A DNA stretch of 8,379 nt from Mariniphaga sp964540165 (GCA_964540165.1 CAZILU010000135.1:1-8379), one strand, 5' to 3'. Positions 1 to 6,531 are shown, counted from the stretch's first letter. The notes: generated by a model from the letters alone, not told the origin. Made by a program: numbers and translations.

Positions 1-229
1 CGGGTTTGGTGCCGAGATGGCACAGTTCATCACGGCGCAGACGGTGAAAGGGGCTACCGAGCTGATTCTGCAAACCGGTCACCATCCCGAGCGGGAGATC
101 GACAAGGTAACCACCCCGCGCGGGATCACCATCACCGGCCTGAATGAGATGGAGCATATGGGGTTCAGCTCCTCGCTGATTCGCGGGGTGATGGCCTCCT
201 ATAACAAGATAGAAAAAGAGAAAAAATAG
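1..229 (+). CDS. proC: Pyrroline-5-carboxylate reductase, C-terminal part (5'-truncated by window edge)
   Basis: This is the C-terminal end of the enzyme that reduces 1-pyrroline-5-carboxylate to L-proline with NAD(P)H, the last step of proline synthesis in the cytoplasm. The reading frame is already open at base 2 (GFGAEMAQF), so the ATG at 17 is internal and the true start lies upstream of the window. About 75 residues are visible. They carry the family signature near the C-terminus, TPRGITITGLNEME, followed by GFSSSLIRGV, which lies in the helical dimerisation domain. The usual signature has TPGG; here the third position is Arg, a small deviation in an otherwise well-kept motif. The gene ends 6 bases before proB, so the two are almost certainly co-transcribed, and ProC uses the product that arises spontaneously after the ProB and ProA steps. 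The NAD(P)-binding Rossmann domain is outside the window. Identification is by motif and by context. Confidence 0.93.
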   Translation, partial: GFGAEMAQFITAQTVKGATELILQTGHHPEREIDKVTTPRGITITGLNEMEHMGFSSSLIRGVMASYNKIEKEKK

Positions 230-235
230 AAGCAC

Positions 236-1339
236 GTGCAGCTCAGATACCATAAGATTACTGTTAAGGTTGGCAGCAATGTGCTGGCCAAACCGAATGG
301 CAAGCTCAATGTGGCGATCATTGCCCATTTGGTCGATCAGATCGCTTATCTCCATAAGCAGGGTGTAGAGGTGATTCTGGTCTCCTCCGGGGCGGTGGCT
401 GCCGGACGGGCTGTTCTGGAACCTTTGAAAAAGACCGATGCCGTGTCGAAGCGGCAGTTATGGGCAGCGCTGGGACAGGTGAAGCTGATCAGCCGCTACT
501 CCGATTTCTTTCACGAGCATGGGCTGACCTGTGCGCAGGTGTTGACCACGAAGGAGAACTTCTCGAGCCGCGGCCATTACCTCAACATGAAGAACTGCAT
601 GACCACCCTGCTGGAGAATAGGGTTATACCCATTGTGAATGAGAATGATACGATCTCTGTAACAGAGCTGATGTTCACCGATAACGATGAACTGTCGGGG
701 CTCATTGCCTCCATGGCCGGATCGGAAGCATTGGTTATATTAAGCAATGTTGATGGTGTGTTCACGGCCCCACCGGGGAGTGCCGGTGCGCGATTGATTG
801 GTAAGGTGGGTGTTAACGACCGGGAACCGGAGAATGCCATTTCGGGAAACCACTCCGAGTTTGGTCGTGGCGGCATGCTCACCAAATACCGGATAGCCAA
901 GAAGCTGGCTGGTGATGGCATTGGCGTGCACCTGGCCAATGGCTTTAAGGAGAATGTATTGGTTGATTTGATGGCTGGAAAGGAGGTGCCTCACACCTGG
1001 TTTGAGCCGGTTCCGAAACCATCCAGCGGGGTGAAGAAGTGGATTGCATACTCCGATGGTTTTACCAAAGGGAGTGTGGTGATCAACCGCGGGGCGGCCG
1101 ATGCCCTGAAGTCGGATAAAGCTGTAAGCCTTCTTCCGGTTGGCGTGATATCGGTCACTCATGAGTTTAAAAAGGGCGACCTGATTCGGATCGTCGATGA
1201 GGAGGGGGCCTTTCTGGGTGTTGGGAAGGCACAGTTTGGATCGGAACGCATGGTGTTCGAACAAGCATCGGTAAAACAGAAAGCACTGGTACACTACGAT
1301 TACCTCTACCTGGAGAGGTCAAAAAAAGATTCGTTATGA
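236..1339 (+). CDS. proB: Glutamate 5-kinase with C-terminal PUA domain
   Basis: Phosphorylates L-glutamate with ATP to gamma-glutamyl phosphate, the committed and usually proline-inhibited step of proline synthesis. The 367-residue length equals that of E. coli ProB. Residues 1 to about 260 form the amino-acid-kinase domain: phosphate-binding Lys11 in VKVGSNVL, SSGA at 50-53, NEND at 135-138, the acidic DND at 149-151, and GRGGM at 210-214. Residues from about 278 to 350 match the PUA domain that many, but not all, ProB proteins carry (KGSVVINRGA, SLLPVGVISV, FKKGDLIRI). The start is a GTG at 236, six bases after the proC stop; it puts the first kinase strand at the usual distance from the N-terminus and no in-frame ATG lies before that strand. 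The stop overlaps the proA start in an ATGA, so translation is probably coupled. Long antisense frames over this gene are codon-bias shadows. Function is assigned from family motifs and the pro operon context. Confidence 0.96.
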   Translation: MQLRYHKITVKVGSNVLAKPNGKLNVAIIAHLVDQIAYLHKQGVEVILVSSGAVAAGRAVLEPLKKTDAVSKRQLWAALGQVKLISRYSDFFHEHGLTCAQVLTTKENFSSRGHYLNMKNCMTTLLENRVIPIVNENDTISVTELMFTDNDELSGLIASMAGSEALVILSNVDGVFTAPPGSAGARLIGKVGVNDREPENAISGNHSEFGRGGMLTKYRIAKKLAGDGIGVHLANGFKENVLVDLMAGKEVPHTWFEPVPKPSSGVKKWIAYSDGFTKGSVVINRGAADALKSDKAVSLLPVGVISVTHEFKKGDLIRIVDEEGAFLGVGKAQFGSERMVFEQASVKQKALVHYDYLYLERSKKDSL

Positions 1340-2586
1340 AGATAGAGAGTCACTTAAAAAAAGTATTGGAAGCTTCGCGGAAGATCAATCTGTTGAGCGA
1401 TGACGCCATCAACCGGGTCTTATTGGATCTGGCCGATGCGGCGGAAAAGAGTATCCCTTATCTATTGGAAGAGAATAAGAAGGATCTGGAGCGGATGGAT
1501 CCGGCCGATCCTAAGTATGACCGGTTGCAGTTGACCAAGGAACGGATCGAAGGGATTGCCGGCGATATCCGCAGTGTAGCATCGCTGCCCACTCCGGTGG
1601 GACGGGTGCTGAAGGCGGGTGTACGGCCCAATGGGCTGAAGATAAGCAAGGTGTCGGTACCTTTCGGGGTGATCGGCATTATTTACGAAGCACGGCCCAA
1701 CGTGACTTTCGACGTATTCTCCCTCTGTCTGAAGTCGGGGAATGCCACGGTGCTGAAGGGAGGCAGCGATGCGATTGATTCCAACCGAGCTATACTCTCG
1801 GTCATTCAGCAAGTGTTGCGAAGCCATCAGTTAGATGAGCATATGGTGGCATTGCTGCCTGCCGGCCGGGAAGAGACCCACGAGATGCTGCGTGCCCACG
1901 GCTACATCGATCTGATCATACCACGCGGCAGCCAGGGGCTCATCAACTTCGTACGGGAGAACGCTACTATCCCGGTGATTGAGACCGGCGCCGGCATCTG
2001 CCACACCTATTTCGATGCCGACGGCGATGCTTTGAAGGGGCGGGAGATCATCTTCAACGCCAAGACCCGCCGCCCATCGGTTTGCAATGCCTTAGACTGC
2101 CTGGTGATCCACGAGAGCCGGCTGGAAGAGCTGCCCGGGTTCGGTGTTCCATTGGCTGAGGCAGGGGTGGTGATCTATGCTGACCCCAAGGCTTTTGACT
2201 GGTTACAGGGGAGCTATCCCATTGAGCTGCTGCATCCTGCTACCGATGAGTCATTCGGCACGGAGTTCCTCTCGTTGAAAATGGCCGTGAAGACCGTAGC
2301 CTCTTTCGATGAGGCGGTAGATCATATCAACCGATTCACTTCGAAGCACAGCGAGGCGATCATCACTGAAAACCGGGAGCGCATTGAGACCTTCCGGAAG
2401 CTGGTGGATGCCTCATCGGTTTATTCCAACGCATCGACAGCCTTTACCGACGGGGCACAGTTCGGACTGGGGGCTGAGATCGGCATCAGCACACAGAAGC
2501 TGCACGCCCGCGGTCCCATGGCTCTCGAGGAGCTTACCAGCTATAAATGGATCATTGACGGTGATGGCCAGGTGCGGCCTAAATAG
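1336..2586 (+). CDS. proA: Glutamate-5-semialdehyde dehydrogenase (gamma-glutamyl phosphate reductase)
   Basis: Reduces gamma-glutamyl phosphate with NADPH to glutamate-5-semialdehyde, which cyclises to pyrroline-5-carboxylate, the ProC substrate. It has 416 residues against 417 in E. coli. It belongs to the aldehyde dehydrogenase superfamily: FGVIGIIYEARPNVTFD (about 110-126) and the LKGGSDA loop (about 140-146) belong to the cofactor-binding domain, and NAKTRRPSVCN places the catalytic nucleophile at Cys250. IIPRGSQ near 194-200 is also typical of the family. The ATG at 1336 overlaps the proB stop (ATGA). ProB and ProA are thought to work as a complex that passes on the labile acyl phosphate, and translational coupling fits that. 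The coding sequence is intact with no frameshift. The next gene follows after 23 bases that show no terminator, so the transcript likely continues into argF'. Confidence 0.97.
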   Translation: MKIESHLKKVLEASRKINLLSDDAINRVLLDLADAAEKSIPYLLEENKKDLERMDPADPKYDRLQLTKERIEGIAGDIRSVASLPTPVGRVLKAGVRPNGLKISKVSVPFGVIGIIYEARPNVTFDVFSLCLKSGNATVLKGGSDAIDSNRAILSVIQQVLRSHQLDEHMVALLPAGREETHEMLRAHGYIDLIIPRGSQGLINFVRENATIPVIETGAGICHTYFDADGDALKGREIIFNAKTRRPSVCNALDCLVIHESRLEELPGFGVPLAEAGVVIYADPKAFDWLQGSYPIELLHPATDESFGTEFLSLKMAVKTVASFDEAVDHINRFTSKHSEAIITENRERIETFRKLVDASSVYSNASTAFTDGAQFGLGAEIGISTQKLHARGPMALEELTSYKWIIDGDGQVRPK

Positions 2587-2609
2587 AGTACAATATAAAT
2601 ACGAATTAT

Positions 2610-3560
2610 ATGAAGCATTTCACATCCGTAAAAGATATTCCTGATTTAAAAAAGGCCGTGGAGATGGCTTTTGAGGTGAAGAAGAACCGGTTTGGCTATC
2701 AGCATCTGGGACGCAATAAGACCATGGTGCTAATCTTTTTTAATTCCAGTCTGCGTACCCGCCTGAGTACCCAGAAGGCGGCGATGAACCTGGGTATGAA
2801 CACGATGGTGATGAATGTCAACGATGATGGCTGGCTGCTGGAGTCGGAGCTTGGCGTAGTGATGGATGGCGATAAGCCCGAGCACCTGTTGGAGGCTATT
2901 CCGGTCATCGGCAGGTACTGTGATGTGGTTGGAGTCCGCTCTTTTGCAAAGTTTCAGAGCAAAGAAGATGACTACACCGAGAAGATCCTGAACCAGTTCA
3001 TCGACTATGCCGGGGTTCCTGTGGTGAGCATGGAGGCAGCCACCCGGCATCCGTTGCAGAGCTTTGCGGATCTGCTTACCATCGAGGAGCACAAGAAGAG
3101 AGAGCGCCCGAAGGTGGTGCTGACATGGGCTCCCCACCCGCGGGCTTTGCCGCAGGCCGTTCCCAACTCGTTTGTGGAGTGGATGCGTGAGGCCGATTAT
3201 GATCTGGTGGTCACCCATCCCGAAGGGTATGAGCTGGCGCCGGAGTTTATGCAGGGGATGCGCGTGGAGTACAACCAGCGAAAGGCGTTCGAGGGGGCTG
3301 ACTTTATCTATGCCAAGAACTGGGCCTCTTACCGGGAGTATGGGAAGATTCTGTCGAAGGATTTTGGCTGGACGGTCGATGAAGAGAAGATGGCATTGAC
3401 CAATGATGCCCGTTTTATGCACTGCCTGCCGGTGCGGCGCAATGTGATCGTTACCGATGGAGTGCTTGACGGGCCGTCATCGATCGTGGTGGAGGAGGCT
3501 GCCAACCGGGAGATATCGGCACAGACAGTGCTGAAGATGATACTGGAAGCCAATAGTTAA
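2610..3560 (+). CDS. argF': N-succinylornithine carbamoyltransferase (SOTCase)
   Basis: Transfers the carbamoyl group of carbamoyl phosphate to N2-succinyl-L-ornithine in the arginine pathway variant described in Bacteroides, where acylated intermediates replace free ornithine. The 316-residue protein has the two transcarbamylase halves. The carbamoyl-phosphate loop reads SSLRTR (46-51) in place of the STRTR of ordinary OTCases, with HPLQ at 147-150 and HCLPVRR at 271-277. The residue that separates succinyl- from acetyl-ornithine enzymes is visible: Pro90 in DGDKPEHLLEA, as in the Bacteroides fragilis enzyme, whereas Xanthomonas acetylornithine carbamoyltransferase has Glu there. This supports the succinyl specificity, although activity is inferred. 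The ATG at 2610 starts MKHFTSVKDI, which matches the family N-terminus as I recall it. The gene closes the pro/arg run; 56 bases follow before hisA. An antisense 230-codon frame over it is a shadow. Confidence 0.95.
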   Translation: MKHFTSVKDIPDLKKAVEMAFEVKKNRFGYQHLGRNKTMVLIFFNSSLRTRLSTQKAAMNLGMNTMVMNVNDDGWLLESELGVVMDGDKPEHLLEAIPVIGRYCDVVGVRSFAKFQSKEDDYTEKILNQFIDYAGVPVVSMEAATRHPLQSFADLLTIEEHKKRERPKVVLTWAPHPRALPQAVPNSFVEWMREADYDLVVTHPEGYELAPEFMQGMRVEYNQRKAFEGADFIYAKNWASYREYGKILSKDFGWTVDEEKMALTNDARFMHCLPVRRNVIVTDGVLDGPSSIVVEEAANREISAQTVLKMILEANS

Positions 3561-3573
3561 GGATTCCGGAGTG

Positions 3574-3600
3574 TAAATTTTGCCTGCCAACCATTGGCGG
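3574..3600 (+). promoter_or_regulatory. argF'-hisA intergenic: possible -7-like element and small inverted repeat
   Basis: The 56-base gap before hisA holds TAAATTTTG (3574-3582), one T longer than the Bacteroidota -7 consensus TAnnTTTG, with no TTTG at the usual upstream distance. Right behind it an inverted repeat CTGCCAA-cca-TTGGCGG (3584-3600) can pair over 7 bp including one G-T pair. It has no T-run after it, so it is not a standard terminator. It could be an operator or a 5' leader hairpin for hisA, or chance. The pieces are real, but their function is a weak inference. Confidence 0.3.
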
Positions 3601-3616
3601 AAACTAAAGGTTGAAA

Positions 3617-4345
3617 ATGAACAAGATTGAGATAATTCCTGCGATCGATATTATTGACGGTAAGTGCGTACGTTTATCGCAGGGCGATTACAGCCGGCAG
3701 ACGGTCTATAACGAGCATCCCCTGGAGGTGGCGCAGATGTTTGAAGATGCAGGCATTGGCCGGTTGCATTTGGTCGATCTGGACGGAGCCCGTGAGAAAC
3801 ATATTGTGAATTATAAGGTGTTGGAGCAGATCGCCTCGAAAACGGGACTGGTAATTGACTTTGGCGGTGGACTGAAATCGGATGAAGATCTGCGGATCGC
3901 TTTTGAGTCGGGAGCCGATATGGTGACCGGGGGCAGTGTGGCCGTTCGGGAGCCGGAGCTTTTTCTGCGCTGGCTGTCGCTCTTTGGCGCGGAGCGGATC
4001 ATCCTGGGAGCCGATGCCAAAGATGGGATGATCGCCGTGAGCGGCTGGAAAGAGGATACCGGCCTGCCGGTGATCGATTTTATTTCCGGATTTCATGCTA
4101 AGGGAATCACCAGGGTGATCTCTACCGATATCAGTCGCGACGGTATGCTCAGCGGTCCCTCTTTCGAACTCTACCGGGAGATTATGGAGACCCTGCCCGG
4201 CGTGGAGGTGATCGCCAGTGGCGGCATTGCCTCGATGGACGATATTTTTAAGCTGGCCGAAATGGGAGTTCCGGGGGTGATCACCGGAAAGGCCATCTAC
4301 GAGGGAAAGATCTCACTGGCCGAAATAGAGAAGTATAACCGGTAA
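3617..4345 (+). CDS. hisA: ProFAR isomerase (phosphoribosylformimino-5-aminoimidazole carboxamide ribotide isomerase)
   Basis: Catalyses the Amadori isomerisation of ProFAR to PRFAR, the substrate of HisF, in histidine synthesis. It is a (beta/alpha)8 barrel of 242 residues, close to the usual 240-250. The catalytic aspartates are visible at Asp11 (IPAIDIIDGKCVRL) and Asp133 (LGADAKDG, the counterpart of the Asp at the end of the fifth strand). The phosphate-binding glycine-rich loops are DFGGGL (81-86) and ASGGI near the C-terminal half, and TDISRDGMLSGP (170-181) is a HisA hallmark. I chose the ATG at 3617, preceded by AAAGG at 3606-3610, over an in-frame TTG two codons upstream. In many Bacteroidota hisA is followed directly by hisF; here a two-gene AT-rich cassette separates them. 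Base composition of hisA matches the flanking biosynthetic genes, not the cassette. Confidence 0.96.
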   Translation: MNKIEIIPAIDIIDGKCVRLSQGDYSRQTVYNEHPLEVAQMFEDAGIGRLHLVDLDGAREKHIVNYKVLEQIASKTGLVIDFGGGLKSDEDLRIAFESGADMVTGGSVAVREPELFLRWLSLFGAERIILGADAKDGMIAVSGWKEDTGLPVIDFISGFHAKGITRVISTDISRDGMLSGPSFELYREIMETLPGVEVIASGGIASMDDIFKLAEMGVPGVITGKAIYEGKISLAEIEKYNR

Positions 4346-4351
4346 GGTGGG

Positions 4352-4384
4352 TTGAAGAATATAACCAAAAATGGTTATATTTTG
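4352..4384 (+). promoter_or_regulatory. Candidate promoter of the satD-like/DUF3307 cassette
   Basis: TTG at 4352-4354 could serve as the -33 element. TATATTTTG at 4376-4384 resembles the Bacteroidota -7 element TAnnTTTG with one extra T. The spacer is 21 bases, within the range seen for this promoter class. Transcription would then start near 4390, about 25 bases before the GTG start of the first cassette gene. The first palindrome fills the spacer and overlaps the -7 element, which is where a repressor would be expected to bind. The assignment is inference from motif and position. Confidence 0.45.
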
Positions 4385-4408
4385 CGTTTATAACTAAAAA
4401 TGGTTATA
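4358..4408. repeat. Twin palindromes, 29-base period: likely operator pair
   Basis: Two copies of a palindrome with the form TATAACyA-AAAA-TGGTTATA lie in direct orientation. The first copy has perfect 10-base arms at 4358-4367 and 4372-4381. The second (4389-4396 and 4401-4408) has 8-base arms with a single mismatch, T for C at 4395. The stretch AAAAATGGTTATATTT is identical at 4367-4382 and 4396-4411, giving a period of 29 bases. The first copy overlaps the candidate promoter; the second lies between it and the GTG start at 4417. Symmetric, duplicated sites next to a gene that encodes a helix-turn-helix suggest autoregulation by that protein. They could alternatively form RNA hairpins that mask the translation start. 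The repeats are read directly; their role is inferred. Confidence 0.75.
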
Positions 4409-4416
4409 TTTACGTT

Positions 4417-5052
4417 GTGAAAGAGGGAAAATTGATAGCAGTAATAACAGGAGATATCGTCAACTCTTCTGCATTAACAGAGGCTCAAAAGATGATCATA
4501 AAAGATTCCATTGAGCATCATATGCATGAGGGAATTCTCCTTAAGCCCAGGTTTTATCGGGGTGATAGTTTTCAATTGGCAGTAAAACCGGTGGTTGCCT
4601 TATTAATTGTCCTGAAATTCAGGATGGAGGTCCGCCGAAAGAGTGAAACTTCAGACCTGAGAGTTTCTATTGGAATTGGTGATGCAGATATTTGGAATGA
4701 AAATGTTTTATTGGCTGATGGTTCTGCATTTGAACGGTCGGGAAAAAATCTGGATGAATTAAAAAAGAAGGAACTGAATATCATTGTCGTAACAGGCAAT
4801 AAGGAGTTGGATCGTGAATTAGAAACCTATTGTTATTTAGCTGATAGTCTGTTAAAGAATCTTTCATCGACACAGGCTGATGTGCTTTATTATAAGCTCA
4901 ATCGAATGTCACAGGATCAGATAGGTGAGATTCTTCGTATTTCTCAGCCATCAGTGAGTAAAACGCTGAAAGCATCCAAATGGAAAGTCATTAAAATATT
5001 TCTGGAAAGGTATGAACAACTTATAAAAAAGAACTATGGAGCCCCTGAATAG
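4417..5052 (+). CDS. SatD-family-like protein: cyclase-like domain plus C-terminal helix-turn-helix
   Basis: A 211-residue soluble protein. The N-terminal half has the look of SatD-family proteins (named after a gene of the streptococcal acid-tolerance locus; biochemical role not established to my knowledge). The pattern also resembles class III nucleotide cyclases: VITGDIVNSS (9-18) with Asp13, YRGDSFQL (47-54) with Asp50 on a likely beta-hairpin, RVSIGIG (82-88), and GSAFERSGKNLDEL (102-115), which aligns loosely with the G-x-A-x-N-x-x-A-x-R-L helix of cyclases but lacks its Asn and Arg. Residues 150-195 form a helix-turn-helix of the sigma-region-4 type: STQADVLYYKL, MSQDQIGEILRIS, then recognition helix QPSVSKTLKASKW. 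The start is GTG 4417; a TTG at 4432, just before the first strand, is possible. It overlaps the next gene by 17 bases. The gene is AT-rich (a hand-counted 60-base sample is 38% GC against 57% in hisF), suggesting separate origin. Catalysis is unproven; it may be only a ligand-sensing repressor. Confidence 0.75.
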   Translation: MKEGKLIAVITGDIVNSSALTEAQKMIIKDSIEHHMHEGILLKPRFYRGDSFQLAVKPVVALLIVLKFRMEVRRKSETSDLRVSIGIGDADIWNENVLLADGSAFERSGKNLDELKKKELNIIVVTGNKELDRELETYCYLADSLLKNLSSTQADVLYYKLNRMSQDQIGEILRISQPSVSKTLKASKWKVIKIFLERYEQLIKKNYGAPE

Positions 5053-5731
5053 CATCTTTCTTCCCATGTTAACCGGTCATTTGATTGCCGATTTTTGGTT
5101 ACAACCCGGAACATGGGTAAAACATAAAAGTGCTAATGGCTGGAAATCAGGTAAATTAATGATTCATGCGGGACTTGCCTCCATACTGCCGTTTTTTTTT
5201 ACATTTCAGTTAACACTGTGGTGGTTAGTTCCAGTTATTTTTGTTACACATTTCCTGATCGATCTGATTAAATCAAAATATCCGGCAACTATTCCTGCAT
5301 TTTTGTTGGATCAAATAGCACATGTCGCTGTTATATGGGGTTTGACTTATCTTGCTTCAGACTCAAAGATTTCGGATAATATGGTTGGATTTTGGATCTT
5401 TTTTGTGGGATTTATTATGGTTACGAATCCGTTGGGGATTTTCACCGGTCTGTTTTTAAAGGCAGTGATACCAGACAAGAGCAGAAAAGAGAAACCGGAT
5501 GTATCTGCCTGGGTTGGTATATTGGAACGATTGCTAATTCTTATTTTTATTCTGGTCAATCAGTTTGCGGCTATTGGTTTTTTGATTGCCGCTAAGTCGG
5601 TATTTCGATTTAATGATACGAGAGAAGAAGGGAATAAGAGAGCCGAATATTTTCTTTTGGGAACACTTCTTTCCTTTACATTGGCTATTTTTGTGGGGAT
5701 CGGAGTGAATTATTTTTCAGGATTCAGATAA
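5036..5731 (+). CDS. DUF3307-type polytopic membrane protein, putative metal-dependent hydrolase
   Basis: A 231-residue inner-membrane protein of unknown function. I place it in the DUF3307 group from its motifs: TGHLIADFWLQPGTWVKHK (13-31), His44, THFLIDLIK (71-79) and LLDQIAH (90-96), then GILERLLIL, AAKSVFRF and EYFLLGTLLSF in the second half. The HxxxD pairs (His15/Asp19, His72/Asp76), Asp92/His96 and His44 are candidate metal ligands, as in other membrane-embedded hydrolase-like families. Hydrophobic stretches lie at about 49-70, 89-107, 117-141, 163-185 and 205-228. The ATG at 5036 lies inside the satD-like gene, 17 bases before its stop, so the two are translationally coupled; an internal ATG at 5066 would leave out only ten residues. 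It shares the low GC of its partner. SatD and DUF3307 genes are, from my recollection, often neighbours, which argues for one functional unit. The substrate is unknown. hisF follows after 33 bases with no visible terminator. Confidence 0.78.
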   Translation: MEPLNSIFLPMLTGHLIADFWLQPGTWVKHKSANGWKSGKLMIHAGLASILPFFFTFQLTLWWLVPVIFVTHFLIDLIKSKYPATIPAFLLDQIAHVAVIWGLTYLASDSKISDNMVGFWIFFVGFIMVTNPLGIFTGLFLKAVIPDKSRKEKPDVSAWVGILERLLILIFILVNQFAAIGFLIAAKSVFRFNDTREEGNKRAEYFLLGTLLSFTLAIFVGIGVNYFSGFR

Positions 5732-5764
5732 ATGTGTTTTTTAGAATTTAATTCATAAGTAAGA

Positions 5765-6520
5765 ATGCTGGCAAAGAGAATCATTCCCTGTTTGGATATC
5801 CGTGACGGGCAGACCGTTAAGGGGATCAATTTTTTGGATATTAAGGCGGTGGGCGATCCGGTAGAGTTGGGGGCGAAGTATGCTTCCGAGGGTGCCGATG
5901 AGCTGGTTTTCCTGGATATTACGGCCACCCACGAGGAGCGCAAGACCTTTGCCGGGCTGGTAAAGCGTATTGCCCGTCATCTGAACATCCCCTTCACGGT
6001 TGGGGGAGGCATCAGTGAGGTGGCCGATGCCGATGTTCTGCTGAGCGCGGGGGCCGATAAGATCTCCATCAACTCCTCGGCAGTGCGTCATCCGGGATTG
6101 ATTGATCAGTTGGCCAAAGGGTTTGGTAGTCAGTTTGTGGTGGTAGCCATTGATGCCCGGAGCGATGAACGGGGGCGGTGGGGCGTGACCGTTAACGGGG
6201 GGCGCATAACGACCGATAAGGAACTATTCTCCTGGGCGAAAGAGGCCGAAGAGCGAGGAGCGGGTGAGATCCTCTTTACCTCGATGGACCATGATGGTAC
6301 GAAGAACGGCTTTGCCAACGCCCAACTGGCAAAGCTTTCTGAGATGCTGAAGATCCCGGTCATCGCCTCCGGCGGTGCAGGAACCATGGAGCACTTCTAT
6401 GAGGTTTTTACCGAGGGGAAGGCCGATGCCGGACTGGCGGCCAGTATTTTTCACTACCACGAGATTCCCATCCCCGCTTTGAAACGATACTTGAAAGAGC
6501 GGGGGATTACCGTTCGTTAA
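5765..6520 (+). CDS. hisF: Imidazole glycerol phosphate synthase, cyclase subunit
   Basis: Uses ammonia supplied by the glutaminase subunit HisH to convert PRFAR into imidazole glycerol phosphate and AICAR (ZMP). It is a (beta/alpha)8 barrel of 251 residues, the standard length. Both catalytic aspartates are present at the canonical positions: Asp11 in IIPCLDIRDG and Asp130 in VVVAIDARSD. FTVGGGI (77-83) and IASGGAG are the phosphate-binding loops, and LFTSMDHDGTKNG is the strand-6 HisF signature. HisH is not in the window and is presumably encoded upstream with the early his genes. The ATG at 5765 starts MLAKRIIPCLD, as in nearly all HisF proteins. The gene follows the AT-rich cassette by 33 bases; with no terminator between them, it may be transcribed partly from the cassette promoter. 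Composition returns to the GC-rich level of hisA here. Confidence 0.97.
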   Translation: MLAKRIIPCLDIRDGQTVKGINFLDIKAVGDPVELGAKYASEGADELVFLDITATHEERKTFAGLVKRIARHLNIPFTVGGGISEVADADVLLSAGADKISINSSAVRHPGLIDQLAKGFGSQFVVVAIDARSDERGRWGVTVNGGRITTDKELFSWAKEAEERGAGEILFTSMDHDGTKNGFANAQLAKLSEMLKIPVIASGGAGTMEHFYEVFTEGKADAGLAASIFHYHEIPIPALKRYLKERGITVR

Positions 6521-6531
6521 CCGCAAATCAT

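Noticed and set aside
740..1294. Antisense open frame of 184 codons opposite proB
   Set aside because: It lies wholly within proB, has no start context or family features, and is explained by codon bias.
2730..3422. Antisense open frame of 230 codons opposite the carbamoyltransferase gene
   Set aside because: The sense strand encodes a fully conserved enzyme. The antisense product is His/Pro/Leu/Arg-rich without motifs, typical of a mirror frame of GC-rich coding DNA.
3611..3616. TTG start for hisA two codons upstream
   Set aside because: The ATG at 3617 is a better start codon and gives the family-typical N-terminus MNKIEIIPAIDIIDG.
4355..5766. AAGAAT at both edges of the AT-rich cassette (4355-4360 and 5761-5766) as a target-site duplication
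   Set aside because: Six A-rich bases are expected by chance, and no inverted terminal repeats or transposase accompany them.
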